A stretch of 64,000 nt of DNA from Symsagittifera roscoffensis. Taxonomy: Eukaryota > Xenacoelomorpha > Acoela > Convolutidae. The position numbers and the translations under genes were made by a program. Within the stretch, counting starts at the first letter, position 1. Every line of letters begins with the position of its first letter. Below the pieces are notes generated by a model. It did no database searches, was not told where the DNA came from, and saw nothing but the letters and a program-made list of their open reading frames with translations. The DNA is taken from contig NC_087065.1 in assembly GCF_963678635.1 (NCBI RefSeq), positions 39,495,430 through 39,559,429 of the forward strand, read 5' to 3'. Below, piece after piece: positions 12,033 through 24,403 of the stretch.

Positions 12033-12432
12033 GTAGGAATAACGTTTAATATTGATGAAAATGTATTACCAAGGGAGCTGCAAGTGTTTAAGTTAACATT
12101 GATGTACTCCCATTTCAAACGGAAACGGACCTCTAGGTCCAATGATTGTCTTTTGCAAGTTTACTTAAATTCCCACACTGTAACTGCCTGAAAACAAACT
12201 ATTTTTATTATACTTTTTTGCCAAAGTTGTGAATTAGTTAATAAGCCAAATGATTTTAAGCTTTTAAAAGCCGAGCGCGGTTCCTTAATGGCAAAGAGTT
12301 TTTTTTTTCCAGACGCAGGTTGTAATTTTAATTACCTAAACTATCGTGAATTGCTTTTGAAAGTCATGAAATTTTAATGACTTCCCTTTAGAGAGTTCTT
12401 CTGCTTCTACTTTATACTTTTTTTTACGTCAG
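12033..12432 (+). other. Intron 4
   Basis: GT-AG, 400 bases, phase 0; nothing recognised inside. Confidence 0.8.
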
Positions 12433-12660
12433 ACCCTGGATAACGGCAACTTCGTCCAGACATTCATGGGTCAGTCGGGGTCCAGTTCGAAGCAAGAGCG
12501 AGCAGTGCCCATGTTCGACATCTTCACTTTTAATCAGACCTCGTTCCAGTGGAACTCCACGGGAACTTGGACTCCCTCCGAGGGACTGAGAGCAGACGCC
12601 TCCGCTTTCTCCAGCTACACGGGACTGCAGGGACGCACGCTACGTATTGTCACTGTTGCC
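12433..12660 (+). CDS. iGluR exon 5: end of amino-terminal domain and linker to S1
   Basis: 76 codons between a TTTACGTCAG acceptor and a GCC|GTAAGT donor, phase 0; residues 231-306. It covers the last strands of the amino-terminal domain (MFDIFTFNQTSFQWNSTGTW, with two potential N-glycosylation sites) and ends GRTLRIVTVA, the conserved first strand of the S1 ligand-binding half ('LrIvtv.e.PFv'). Confidence 0.93.
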
Positions 12661-13069
12661 GTAAGTTTTTTCAGTCTTTTTTATACTGTACAAATTTAAA
12701 AGATAAATTTTCATCAGCAGAAGGCTCACACTGCGAGTTTTTTCAATGTTGCTTGATAATTTTGGAAATTGTTTTCAACATTCTCTTATGTTTTTTTTTA
12801 TTTCTCAAATTTTTGACTAACTTTTAATGTAATTTTGATTAAAAGCTTGGTGATTAGAATATTAGAAGCAGATCTTCTTTTTTGTAAGTTTTTCAAAAAA
12901 GCGACGTGAGGTTTGTAAACACATCCACCAGCTGTTTTTTCTTCTAGTTCAAAAAATTGGAGTTCAAAAAGCCTACCATTTCAATTTGGCAAATCAAGGT
13001 TTTACAGGAAAGTCGGAAACTATTTCGTTAATCTAGGAAAACTCTCCTTTCAGCCCGTTTATATTTTAG
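12661..13069 (+). other. Intron 5
   Basis: GT-AG, 409 bases, phase 0; nothing recognised inside. Confidence 0.8.
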
Positions 13070-13267
13070 GAGAACCCGTTCATGAAGAGGTCAACGGTCG
13101 ATGGCGGCGGTGCGAACAGTTCAGTGGTATACAGTGGCTTCTGCTACGACCTCCTTCTGGCCATCTCGGAGGCACTGGACTTCCGCTTCGAGATCTACGA
13201 CGTCCAGGGCTACGGCAAGATGCAGCAGGGGCAGTGGAAGGGAGCCGTGGGCGAAGTAGTAAACAAG
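13070..13267 (+). CDS. iGluR exon 6: S1 ligand-binding lobe
   Basis: 66 codons between an ATATTTTAG acceptor and an AAG|GTAAAT donor, phase 0; residues 307-372. It contains ENPFMKR (the 'e.PFv' loop), SGFCYDLLLAISEALDFRFE (the 'GfcvDLl..ia..l.F.y.' helix and strand) and GYGKMQQGQWKGAVGEVV (the 'G.yG....g.WnGmvgel' strand and helix). One NSS glycosylation site is present. Codon use is GC-rich against an AT-rich intron background, supporting a real exon. Confidence 0.95.
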
Positions 13268-14347
13268 GTAAATACAACAATTCAATAATATTATTGTAAG
13301 TTTTTTTTTCAACGAGGGCACAATTTGATTATAATTTACCAAATGTATCCAAAAAGTTCCATCTTGAAAGAACATCAAATGGCAATGGCTAGTTAGCTGC
13401 CTATCGATTGGTGTCTTTATTGGCCGCAAAAAAAGCTCTATTTTGATAACAATTGATTTTGAAAATAAGTTATAAACTCAAAAATTATTGTTTTTTATTT
13501 CCACTAATAACCCTTTAAACAGCGGCTCGATCCCCCACCAACCAAAGGGACCTCCTTTTTTATGATTTTTTGGCATCCATTTTTGCCATCCTTAACACGT
13601 CCAATTGCATCCTTAACTAATTGATTTTAATATTTCCACTGATCAGGAAGCGGCTCAAAAATTTCTTAACCAAATTGATTTTCCTTAACCAAAGTGCGGT
13701 GAGCTTGCCAGCGGAGGGTAGGAATCTGTATAAAAATTCGAGCCGGTTATCACAGCGAAGAGGCGATGTACGCGTAGCACGACCACCGCCGACCTTAAAC
13801 CGAGAATGGGCTAAGTTGAAATCGGATAATTGAAGTACGTCTTGTTTTTGAAATTCTAACGTCATTTTATTACAATTACATAATTATTATTTAAGTTCGG
13901 ATGTTTTGCATAGCGGATGTAGCCAGACCTGCCACTTGTACAGCAATAGAAGATAATGATTTGTTTCAAAAAACATCTATTTTTCGAGTTTCAAAAGTAT
14001 CAATGTGCAACGATTAGATATCATTCATTTTCCATACAAACCATATATGGATGTGTATAGTTGCGCATTATTTTCTATGGTGAACAACCTATGGTGGGAT
14101 ACTTTTTTTGGATCCACTTAATAATCTGTCCCTTTCAAGAAAGGGGGGAGATAGTTAAGTAGATCAAAATGGTCAATTTTTTGTCCAATCAGAATGTAGC
14201 AAAATTAGAATTCTCAATAGAAAGCTCAGTTATATTTTATTGTGATTATTTATGGGGTTGGAGATTCTTAAGTAGGTACCATAGGGGTGAGGGGGGGACA
14301 TTGTTAAGTAGATCCCGTTTATTTACTGATTGTTGTCGTCTGTACAG
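13268..14347 (+). other. Intron 6
   Basis: GT-AG, 1.08 kb, phase 0. It contains a GC-rich patch (13697-13800), possibly a SINE piece; the rest is AT-rich. Confidence 0.75.
13697..13800 (-). repeat. Possible tRNA-derived SINE fragment
   Basis: A GC-rich island in AT-rich intron. On the - strand it reads ACCGGCTCGAATTTTTA, close to a Pol III B box (GGTTCGANTCC). About 40 bases upstream a weak A-box-like stretch (GGTGGTCGTGCTACGCG) is seen. No second copy was found in the window, so the assignment is weak. Confidence 0.3.
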
Positions 14348-14483
14348 CAAGCGGACATGGCCGTAAGTGGCATGACTATCATAGCAGAGAGGGAGAAATA
14401 CGTGGACTTCTCAGTGAGGTACATGGACTACGGGGTCGGCATCATCCTCTCCAAACCCAAACCCACTTCTGCAAACATACTTG
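14348..14483 (+). CDS. iGluR exon 7: S1 ligand-binding residues
   Basis: A TCTGTACAG acceptor and a CTTG|GTGAGT donor, leaving in phase 1; residues 373-417 plus the first base of 418. QADMAVSGMTIIAEREKYVD aligns with the family's 'aDiavaplTit.eRe.vvdFs'. T382 and R387 match the Thr and Arg that hold the ligand alpha-carboxylate in known receptors. The proline usually two residues before that Thr is Gly380 here. DYGVGIILSKPKP is the strand leading into M1. Confidence 0.96.
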
Positions 14484-15121
14484 GTGAGTCACCGCTTGTA
14501 GGAAATCTGTCTTGAAAGTTTAAAAAAAACACTCAAACTAGTCATTTTGGATTAAAAAAGAATCTACGTACGGCTAAAAAGATATCCTCAAAATAGGGAA
14601 TAAGTGGGTTTTCCAGAAAATGCAAAAAACGGTTGATCTAAAAATATGTCGACAAAAAAATGCAGCATGGCGCATCTGTGAAAAAAAAAACTGAAAATGA
14701 CTGTGGTCTAGACTACCTGACACAGTCAGTTAGAAAAAATATCTATAAGAATTCACTTACAGAAACTATAAATAATCCCACCGAACTTGAATTTCTTTTT
14801 TTCCAGGCTAAAGGTCTATGTGTTTTTTGAAGGAAACTGTTGCATCATTCAGACGAAGTGTTTTTCTTGAGCAGAAAATTTTTTGACAAACCTGTTTGAA
14901 AATTTTGCGCAACGATATGTTGCGACTTTTCATGGCTTTATGTCGCGACTTAACTCGTCTTTAATAGCCAAATAATCAAATGCGCCACACTTATAAGCGA
15001 TATAGGTCACAGACCTCGTATCGGATTAATGTAAAAAAACCAAGTCATTGAAGAGTTTCTAAGTAATATGGTTAAGTAGTTGTTATTTTCTGTATAACTG
15101 AATTTATTTTGCATGTGGCAG
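14484..15121 (+). other. Intron 7
   Basis: GT-AG, 638 bases, phase 1; nothing recognised inside. Confidence 0.8.
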
Positions 15122-15319
15122 GATTCCTGAGTCCCCTGACATACGAGGTGTGGGGTTGCATTCTACTGGCGATTATCTTCGAGGGGGGCGTATTGCTTTT
15201 CATCACCAAAGTCAGTCCCTACACTAAGTACACTGCCGCAGAGGCCGAGGAGTCAGACCGGGAGAAGTTCAAGGTCAAGAACTCCTTCTGGTTCACCATG
15301 TCATCCGTACTCCAGCAAG
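15122..15319 (+). CDS. iGluR exon 8: M1 and pore loop with Q/R site
   Basis: A CATGTGGCAG acceptor and a CAAG|GTCAGT donor, phase 1 in and out; residues 418-483 plus one base. GFLSPLTYEVW is the pre-M1 helix ('FL.Pls..iW'). WGCILLAIIFEGGVLLFIT is M1. A charged cytoplasmic loop (EAEESDREKFKVK) follows, then NSFWFTMSSVLQQG, the re-entrant pore loop. Q482 sits at the Q/R/N site and is encoded by CAG, so the unedited channel would be predicted Ca2+-permeable by analogy with AMPA/kainate subunits. The exon ends inside the glycine codon that follows the two glutamines. Confidence 0.96.
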
Positions 15320-16321
15320 GTCAGTCCGGTTCATTCATGTTCTTTTCTCTATGTTGTTTTTTCGCCAATTTTTTTAAGTTGAATTTAAAAAATATATAAA
15401 CATCTCCTTCAGCCAAGCTTTAAAAAGGCGAGTCAACTTAATTGTCAAATGGTCAAGTGGTCTTTTACTGGCAACTAAAACAACATCATAATTTGAAAAA
15501 AAATCTTCAAAACAGTTCCAACTTTTTTCAATCGACGGTATTCAAAGAATGGGAAGGTTTTGAGGGGTTTTGATTCAATAGCGGTCGTTTCAATTTTTCC
15601 TTTTGCCAAAATCAGTCTTGCATAATTGCGTTAACACGCGCAAAACATAATATGTAGTTAAATAGTTTCCAGAAATTGTACCGAAAGTCTTGGAACTCCT
15701 GGTTTAAACTCCCGAAATCCTGGTTTAAAGTTAGTTGTTTTAGTTGAACAGTAAAAACGAATGTATTTCCATACCAGGTAAAGCAATAACGGATGATTCT
15801 TTTGAGGTCAATCAATACCGAACCGATATAATCTAAGACACTATAAATGCCAATATGACTACTTTGCCTCTGAATTCTTGGCATATCTTTCCTTTTATTA
15901 ACCCAACCACGGTAACTTAAAACTGATAAGTAAATCCACTTAGTATAACCTTATTTCAATGTGTTTCGTTGCAATCATGCAGTAGTCGCTCTGGTGAAGT
16001 CGGGTAACTAACTAATCACCTCGTTATTAATTTAGTGTTATTTTATTACCATCTGCCAGTTGTGCCCTTTTTCTGTCCTTACTCTTCGAGTGCAGCCAAC
16101 AGAAGCTACAATATAACGAAAGATTAAAAAAACAAAAAAGAATTTTTTATCTGATTGAAAAATGAAACCTTCAAATTCAATTTTCCAAGAACAGCAAAAA
16201 CTGCTTAAAATATCCCAAAAAAATTACTTACATAAAATGTCAATAAAATAACAATTGCGAGAAATTTATAAAAAGTAAAACAATTAACATCGGTTTAGTG
16301 CCTCTTCTGTTGATTGCACGA

Positions 16322-16400
16322 CCACTCTATCTCTCTCTTTCTCTCCCTCTCTATCTATCTTTTCATTTCGTTTTCGACCCTCCCCTTTTTCTTTCTCTCT
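16322..16400 (+). repeat. Pyrimidine-rich (CT) low-complexity tract
   Basis: Irregular CTCTCT / TCTATC / TTTCTC runs on the + strand inside intron 8. Confidence 0.7.
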
Positions 16401-16638
16401 TTTATCACCCCCCTTATACCTTATCGCTTTTCAGTACTATATGATGCCAGACGCGTCCTCTTAGAAGTTACGTAGATATAAAGTCTGCATATATGAATCA
16501 TGCTTTTTCGGTTGTTGTTTATACTCTATAACGAAAACTCATGAACCTAGTCTTGCCATTTCTGGTGTGCTTTCAACAAAAATCTAGATGCCTCAAAAAA
16601 AGACGGTCGTCTCGGGTAAAATCCGAGGGATTCGCGGT

Positions 16639-16778
16639 TTGGATCTCTTTAGCTATTCCACCTATCCCCTCTGGTACATAGTAACGAATTTCCATCCGTA
16701 TGAAGAACTTACTCTACGGTTAAGGACATGCAAATTTTGTACATAGGCTTGAATTGTACATAGTTAAAGAAATTCCAC
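16639..16778 (+). mobile_element. Family G MITE, diverged copy
   Basis: It begins GGATCTCTTTAGCTATTCC, ends AGTTAAAGAAATTCC, and shares an internal block (CCCTCTGGTACATAGTAACG and a GTAAAGAAC-like segment) with the better kept copy at 19838-19985. The inverted ends are degenerate. Confidence 0.45.
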
Positions 16779-16849
16779 GGTTTTTGAGAGAGAGAAAGTT
16801 CTTTGTTACCTTTTTCGACTTGAGTGACGCAGAAAAAATAATCGCAAGT

Positions 16850-17040
16850 TATAGTTAATTATTCCCACATCCAAGTTTAGGCTTAAGAAATCGATTACAA
16901 CGAATAATTATGCTGATTTTTTGACAACTATAATTGATTATATTTATCAAATTTAGGTGTTTAAAGGATTCATAACCAATTATGCTCATGATATTTTCCA
17001 TTTTACAATTTTAAATCGATTATAATTGGTTATAATATCT
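16850..17040. repeat. Family E-like TTATAATC-rich patch
   Basis: Palindromic units such as ATCGATTATAATTGGTTATA repeat here as in the 1.85-2.8 kb element, but the CACTCAGTAAAAAGAG ends are not seen. Confidence 0.5.
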
Positions 17041-17213
17041 TATTACACAAGCAAAGCTTGTGTTGTAGTTTTAACTATCTTTTTTTTCAACCTAAGTCGC
17101 AAATATTGTTGCGCTAAAAAGTGTTCATTATGAAAGTGTTCATTTTGATTGATAACTAGTTATTAAGTACAGCCAATGCTAAGGATATTAACACAGACTA
17201 TTTTTGTTTCGAC

Positions 17214-17690
17214 TTTCGTTACAAAAGAAACGGAATATTTTTGCTCGTGGTGGTTTTTTTTTCCTTCAGACAAATTTTGACTTTTTAATTAGCCATTTTC
17301 ACGCAATTTTTTTTATATCATTCAAAAAGTATTGTCGATTTGAGCTTAAATTTAGAACAATGTTTCACCTGTGATCATTTTTTGTAAAGTTATGGGGAGT
17401 GAAAATTGCCACTTTGCCAATTTGAAACAATTAATGCGCGATATATTTTGCGCTATTAACGCGTAAGCGGAGATTTAATCCGTCATAGAAAGCGCTTCAA
17501 ATTGGTCGAAGGAAGTTTATTTGCCATAATTGATTTGTTACTAGGATCAAAATTTAACACTTAGTACTTAATATGGCATGTGGGAGGACCCTTTTCACAA
17601 AAAAATCTCACATTTAAAAAAAAGTTTCATTTTCTTTTTATTACATTCATTTTTTTCATGTTATTACTGCTCCATAGACTGCTCTACAAA
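17214..17690 (+). mobile_element. Family A repeat, forward, 3'-truncated
   Basis: It starts TGTTTCGACTTTCGTTAC and follows the family interior (GGAATATTTTTGCTCG, GCGCTATTAACGCGTAAGCG, TTTGCCATAATTGATTTGTT) up to TTACTGCTCCATAGACTGCT. The terminal CAGGGCTTCGCCCTG hairpin is missing. Confidence 0.7.
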
Positions 17691-18079
17691 TTGAGGTATG
17701 TTTTTGGGTAATTTCGTTTTTTTTTCGAACTGACTGGTACTGCTAATGCGTCATAATTGGCGTGCGTCACTTGAGACATTTTGTAGGCTCATAGTTTTAC
17801 TCATTTAGTTTTTGCCAGTAATGTTATCGGTCATATTTTTGCTTGTGAATGCAAAGTGCAAGTCTTGAAACTAAAGCAATGTGCTGATATTTTAGTGGTT
17901 AAAAAGCGCATCATGAAACAATCATAATCGAGAAGAAATGAACTTATAAAAAATGAGTCGATTTGAAGTCTGCTTAAACGATTTTCCCATTTTTCATATA
18001 AACCATTGTCCAAAATAAAATTTAAAATGTAAATAATTCAGACTCAAGGTCGAAGACAAAACAGGCAAACAAAATAGAT

Positions 18080-18310
18080 TAAATTTAAGTATAATTGATT
18101 AAAATGATTTTTTTGTGCATAACAAATAAAATCGAAATGGCATAAAAAGTTAGTTATATTCGCTTATAATCGTTTATAATTGATTGAAAACTAGATGGAT
18201 TAGTACGCGATTGTAATTATATTAAATGTATTATAACTGATTTTTTTTCTTTTCAAAAAGAGAGATTATAATCGACTATTATTTGATTATAATAGAATTT
18301 TTTTCAATTT
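18080..18310. repeat. Family E-like TTATAATC-rich patch
   Basis: Repeated CGCTTATAATCGTTTATAAT and GATTATAATCGACTATTATT units; no terminal inverted repeats seen. Confidence 0.45.
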
Positions 18311-19837
18311 TACTAAGACTGGCAGTAAAATCATAATATTATTGAATATTACCGCTTGAAAATGGATGCAGGTTACTTTGTGAAGAAATAGCTTCATCCA
18401 AATTGACCTATCAAAAATCAATGTGTTTACCTTAAGTGATGAAAAACTGTTGCAGACTTTGTTTTTTATACAATGGAAAGTTTTGAAAGTAATTGTTGTT
18501 AAAAACTCCATAACTTCCTTAAAAAACTACTATTTTATCGTAAAATCATAGAAGCTGAGCTAAAGATGAATTGTCAAAAGTATCATAAGGGTTCAAATCA
18601 CGCTTGTCAGAAATGACAAATTATATGAAAAGAATTAAAATGAGTCGGTATGAACTGTTTTTAATAGCAGCTCTTCAACTATAAAATTTTGAAAAACTAA
18701 AAAAAAAAATCTACAGTATCACAAATCATTGGTAAACAAATGCATGAAAGCACGAAACGAAATTTCGTTTTAAGTCACAACACAGCCTCTTAAGAGGTAA
18801 ACGCTCAGAGAGCCAATGCAGGCTAAAGGGCTATACATGGCTTCTAATCAATGATAACGAAAAAAGCTGTGCAAGTAGCAGAGAATTTTTTGACCAGAGA
18901 CTGATTTGAAGAAAATCAAAAATTCAGCTTGGAAGTTTTCAATTGTTTTTTGCAACTTTTGTTCACTGAATTTCTTGCTGTTTACTCTTTAAATTAGGTA
19001 AAAAATGCAAAACAGCAGTAATTTCTGTGAACGTATGGTTGAAATTGTAGTAAGTTTTTCTATCGAAAAATCTGAAAAAATAGAAAAAATTTTATGCAAA
19101 ACTAAAAAATAAATCAGGCGTACAATTACACTTTATACTTCTAAACGATTCTACCATACCACTAACTCAACTGGAAAGTCTTCAAAAAATGTATGAACAT
19201 GCTGAAATAACTTGTAATATTCCAAAAATAAGCACATTGGGAACTCAAAAAAAAATTCTCGCTTATGATTTTTTCTCGAAGATTTTACAAAATGAAAGTT
19301 AGCAATTGAATTTGTGTCCATGTGGCAAAAATCGATATGCAGATATGAAGTTCAAACATAACGGCATTCGTATAGTTTGAGTATTCAAATGATACGGCTT
19401 AGAAAAATGATACGATACGTAGTTAGGATTATATCGTGAATATGAGTTTAAAATATGCTATGAATAAGACGTGATGCATAACAAAAAATTAGAAAGTTTG
19501 TTCAAAATTCGAAATAATATTGTATGTAATGGTGTCAATTTAAGGCCTTAGAACCCTGCGTGAGTTCTTTCATTATAGAGAATAATCAAATTAAAAAAAA
19601 AAATTAAGTAAGATTTTGGATTTTATTAAAAAACTCTTTTTTACTGTTTTGATTTTGTTAAATTTTAATTTCGTTTCGTAGGTTTTTCAACATTTAACAG
19701 ATATTTGGCAATTTATCAGTGAAAATACAGTTTCCACAAATCTCGAGCAGATTTCTAGCAAAATACGAAACATACGGCGGCGTAGCGATTAGCATATGTG
19801 CCTATTCGAACGAAAAACAACTGAGTCTAAAGCATCA

Positions 19838-19985
19838 TTGAGGATCTCGTTAATTATTTCCCTCTATGGTACATAGTAATGAGCTGCGACCCCTGTAAAG
19901 AACTAACTCAACGGTCAAGTTTATATTAATTTTTTAGTTAGGGACGAATCCATCCCTTTTGGGGAACAGTTAAAGAGATCCTCAA
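19838..19985. mobile_element. Family G MITE (148 bp)
   Basis: Inverted ends TTGAGGATCTC and GAGATCCTCAA are perfect over 11 bp. Inside them are imperfect inverted flanks (GTTAATTATTTCCC against GGGGAACAGTTAAA). Too short to encode anything. No convincing target duplication. Confidence 0.6.
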
Positions 19986-20467
19986 TAAGTTTCGAAAACC
20001 AATTGGTTTGTTCGGGGAGTTCAAATTTCCATAAAAAGGCTAAACTGAACTATAAGCAGACTCCGCGACAAGGACGCTCTCCTTGGTTTTTTGTTCTTTT
20101 TTCTTTGATCGCTCCAACAAAATTTTAAGATGTTTTAAGACTTGTCTCTGGACTCCAGAGATCTACAAACAGTAAATTGTGCGTCTATCTACAGCACATT
20201 TTAGCTCCGTAATGTCTCATTCATCTAATTAACAACTCGGTTCAGCGCACGCTTTATAATTGCAATTTTCGAATTTACTTAAACAAAACTTGAAAAAACA
20301 AATCTCCAAATTTTTAAATGGGCATGCTAATCGACACCCCTGGAAAGTAGATAGGGTTAATGCGTTAATGCATAAGAGTAAATAATTTCATAGGTATATT
20401 TTGTCTTAAATAGTTTCTGTAAGTCTATAGCAAATTACAACAAATTGGTTTAGTTAATTGTACTCTT

Positions 20468-20682
20468 AGCTCTTTTCCAGTTTCCCACCCTTTGTAGAGT
20501 TACATTTTTAAACTATTTATAAATTGTTTACACAGCATTTAAGAAAAGTTGTAAAAAAAATGGTTCACGTTTTCACGCTGACACGTTTTGATGCAGTTCA
20601 GAACAAGAAAAAAAACGTTAAATAGACTTTCATACATTGAATTTTAGAAAAAATCAAGCAGAGTAGAAACTCGAAAAGAGCC
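20468..20682. mobile_element. Family D hAT-like MITE, diverged copy
   Basis: Ends AGCTCTTTTCCAGTTTCCCA and CGAAAAGAGCC are inverted. Internal CACGCTGACACGTTTTGATG matches the copy at 24.14 kb. Flanks GTACTCTT and GTTTTCTT agree at six of eight bases, consistent with a decayed 8-bp target duplication. Confidence 0.65.
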
Positions 20683-22079
20683 GTTTTCTTAAGTTTCTGC
20701 AAAACTCCTGCAGATACTTAGCAAATCGCGAAAGATATGTAGGCTAATTGCTTATCATATATTATATAGATATATTTACCAATTTTTTGTTTAAAAAAGG
20801 CACAATACTTAGAAAAATTAGTCACCCTTCTAAGTATAAATTAATCTTGAAGAAAAAATCGACAGTTGCATTAACAGACGATTGCTCAAAACGCATAGCT
20901 TGCACATCAACAATAAAACTTTACGTTTTCAGGGGAAAGCAAGCCCTGCAGAAATCTAGTCAAAACTGTATGAAAAATTACCTCGCCGCTATTTGTACAA
21001 TTTCCTCAACATTTTAGATTTTCAGTTTTTCAGATGCTTTTTAAAGATTAATTCAGTAATTTTTTAAAACGTCACATTTCAGATTGCACGAAGAAAACAA
21101 ATTGCGTGAAGAGTGCAATTTTTTATAACGAATTTTAAACTACAGTTAATAAAAATGGAAGCCTTGGAAGAAACATGCCAGAACCTTGCATCTTTTTCAT
21201 TTGTGTCGCAAGAAACTTTAAAATTATCAATGCAAACTTTTTGCTCGTTTTCCTTTTTACCCCAACCTTACACATGCATCAATTTTATGAGTTCACATGC
21301 CATTTTTTGTTACAATCAGGAAATGTGAAGAGAAAAATTATTTAAAAAATTTGCAGGTGGGAGAAAAAGGAAAAAGAGCCAAATTTTTGAGTAGTCATGA
21401 TTCCAATTCAATAGATCTCTGGAACATAATTTTTTATCATAGGGTTGCTGAAATTTTTTAAAAATAAGTACTTGAAAATTGATGAAAAATCAGTCAATTT
21501 TTGGTTTTTATTATTGAAAGTGGGCTTTTCACAATTGAGTTTGAACATAAAAAAATGTAGACAAAATTGAGGAACATATTTCACTAACGAACTCTCAATT
21601 CTCCATCAGGGATGCTAAACGAGTTTTTCATTAATTATGGAACCTTTAGATTAACTATAACATTGTTAAATTCACTGAAGAAAAAACAAATAAATGTTTT
21701 TTTTTATCATTGCGAAAATTTAGTTTTATTATTGTTATTAAAAATTCGGATGTTTAATAAATCGACATGAAAACTAAGAGGGCCATTACAAACCTTTTTA
21801 GTCTTCATAATTTGTCTTTTTTTTTCAGTTTCGCAACTTGTTCTTAAGTCAAAACTTAAAATTTTTTAAGAATTGTTCATACGACAATTTGCCAAGAACA
21901 AAGGTAGTCAAGTAGAGACATGTTTTGGTAACTTATATTACCAAAGAAATTTGTTAAAAACATCGCAATCGAATTCGCGAAAACTGAGAAGAGGGAACAG
22001 ACCACTACTACTACTAATGCATTTATTGTCCCTTTTCCCATTGTGGAGGGGTTAGACATCCGCAAAGCACATAAGCAAT

Positions 22080-23330
22080 GGTTCTAATTATGGCATTCTG
22101 AAATTATTCAGGCTACTAATTTAGATGACACATTTTTTCCAGCTATTCGATTAAGGCAGTCTGTGAATTTGAGGCCTAAAGAATTCAGGTCTCGTTTAGC
22201 ACAATCGATCCAGCGTTTTTAGGCCTTCCTGCTGTTTTTTCCTTGGAACTGAAACATGGTCTGTTGATTTTAAAACAGGGTGATATTCTCTTCGGTGAAC
22301 AGGGCCATACCATACCATCGTAATCTCGACCGCATTTGTTGCTGGACCAGATCAACAAGACCTGTCGTTTTACTTACTGCTTCGTTGGTAACTCTGTCTT
22401 TATAAATGACTCCTGTAATTTTACGCCGCGCTTTCAAATCAGCTCTCTTAAGAGAACTGGATATGGCCTTGGTCTGCGCTCAGGTTTCAGGAGCCGTACA
22501 TCGGAACTGCCCGTAGACAAGCTCCGTACATAAGACGCCTTGTAATTTAGTCAATATTTTTATTTAGCAGCAAGGGCGCTATTTGCCGCCATTTTGTCCA
22601 GAAAGCTGCTACTCTGACCATTGATGCACATGTTCCGTCACTTTCAACGAAATTGTTGAAAATCAAATTTCAAATTGTTCATCCACTGAGTAGCAGTCTG
22701 ATTTGAGTGGTACCGGGAAGGATTATTGCATCCTGGGCTGTTTTTATGCACTCATTGATTAGAAGAAGTGCAGCGTATTGAATTGGCACCGACTCTTTTC
22801 AAACAACAAGTGCATATATATTTTCTTATTTTTGAGGAAAATATTTTTGGCATGAATCAAAAGCTTTGTCTTTTCCACGCTGATTTTGAAGCTGAGTTTT
22901 TGCAAAGCCTTGTTTCCATGTTAAACTTCACAATAAACTAGAATTATATTTCAGCGGATATCACAAGGTCATCTGCATGTTGCATATCCCATAATACCAT
23001 GGAGAGACCGTTTCTCGTCGCTCCCTCAATTATATTTTAACGGATCGCCTAAAACATTTTATAATGTAAAAAGTAATAGTTTCACTTTCGCTCCAGTCCT
23101 GGGATTTTCATATCTTTCATCTCTCTGAGTGCAAGTGTCACTTTCTGCAAAGTATATTTCTCCAATGAGCCAGCCAATGGGTAAAAATCATCTGTTTCAA
23201 ACGGATTTGTTTCTCTAATTAGATTTGAGAAGTAGTTTTGACCCGAGAATATCTCGGTCACAAGTCGGGAGCTTTCTATCATATTTAGGAATTTTTGCTC
23301 CAACCACAACATTGTGATCAATTGCCGTTT
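22080..23330 (-). pseudogene. Dead non-LTR (LINE) retrotransposon fragment
   Basis: On the - strand several short frames match, in order, the back half of a LINE reverse transcriptase ORF. TLALREMKDMKIPG (near 23.1 kb) resembles the 'ai..lk..kapG.D' segment. HADDLVIS (near 22.97 kb) sits at the catalytic YADD position with Tyr changed to His. A GANSIRC and WVHK-like Cys/His segment lies near 22.77 kb. KRWIDCAKRDLNSLGL (near 22.2 kb) is the widespread LINE C-terminal 'GRP.k.W.dcv..Dl' motif. Stops and frameshifts separate them, so the copy is dead. The clade is uncertain. Confidence 0.65.
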
Positions 23331-24009
23331 GTTTGACGTGAAGTGGTTGATTTAAAGTTATCCAAGTTGGCGTGTATTTGATTTTTTTCTAACACTTTTC
23401 TTATCGCCTCTGTGTACTTGACTTGGTTTTCTATTTCATTCAATTTCCACAACTTTATTTTCTAACTGGTTTTGACTTATGGCGGTAAATGGAAACATGA
23501 TGGAACAGAAAAAAAAAACAAATAAACTCAGAAACATAATCATATAGTTTTTACCCTTAACTTGATGCTCTGAGAAAGCTCACGCTGATATGTTTTATTA
23601 TGACTGCAACAGCAAAAATCAATTTGAGTAAGAATTAGAGAATCATGTTTCAGCATATGTAAACAGGGGCGGGCATTAAACACACACGAGCATCAAGGTT
23701 ATGGTGTTAGGAGTGGGCTTACAAGGTTAAGTAAGAACACCAAATTTGTTTGTCTTAAATAGTCCGCTAATTGTCTTGATTGTTTGCGTGAAATGTCATT
23801 TTGCTAACAATCGTGCAGTGTGAAAAATGTTTTTTCCACTCCCCTCCCACATTTCAAACTTTTGACTCTTTCTATTTTTATAGTTATTGTGTTCTTATGG
23901 TTAAGGGCGTGATGCTACTATATGAGGTATGAAAAACAAATCTTTTTACAATAATTAGCTTGTTGACCCTACAGAGATTCATCGCATAATGAAAACGTTA
24001 AAACTAACT

Positions 24010-24117
24010 TTGGCTCCTTTCCAGTCCCCCCACTACTGAATTTTTTATAATAACCTGTAAATTTTTATAATTAAAATCACTGTTCACATTGTTCGATTGT
24101 GCTAGAAATTGACAAAC
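24010..24117 (+). repeat. Family D fragment
   Basis: It starts GGCTCCTTTCCAGTCCCCCC, the family D end, but no matching inverted end is found before the next complete copy begins at 24139. Confidence 0.4.
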
Positions 24118-24138
24118 AGACTAGTTAGGCCATGACAA

Positions 24139-24356
24139 GGCTTTTTTCCAGTTTCCCACCTTCCTCGTAAATTACAAAAAAAAACAGCTGTTCGAAAATA
24201 GTTTACACGGCAATTTGCATGTAAGAAACATTGTAGAAAATTGTTCATCTGTTCATGCTGACAGGTTTGAATGCAGTTTATAACATGAACACTCATTTTG
24301 ACTTCATACATTGAAATTCAGAAAAAAAATCAAAGAGGAAGAACTGGAAAAAAGCC
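24139..24356. mobile_element. Family D hAT-like MITE with perfect 8-bp TSD
   Basis: Inverted ends GGCTTTTTTCCAGTTTCCCA and GAAGAACTGGAAAAAAGCC enclose about 218 bp and are flanked on both sides by CATGACAA. The 8-bp duplication is diagnostic of hAT-type (or P/piggyBac-excluded) integration. No coding capacity. Confidence 0.82.
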
Positions 24357-24403
24357 CATGACAAACATATTTGGTCTGTTAATCAACCTTCTAAAACCAC
24401 TCG

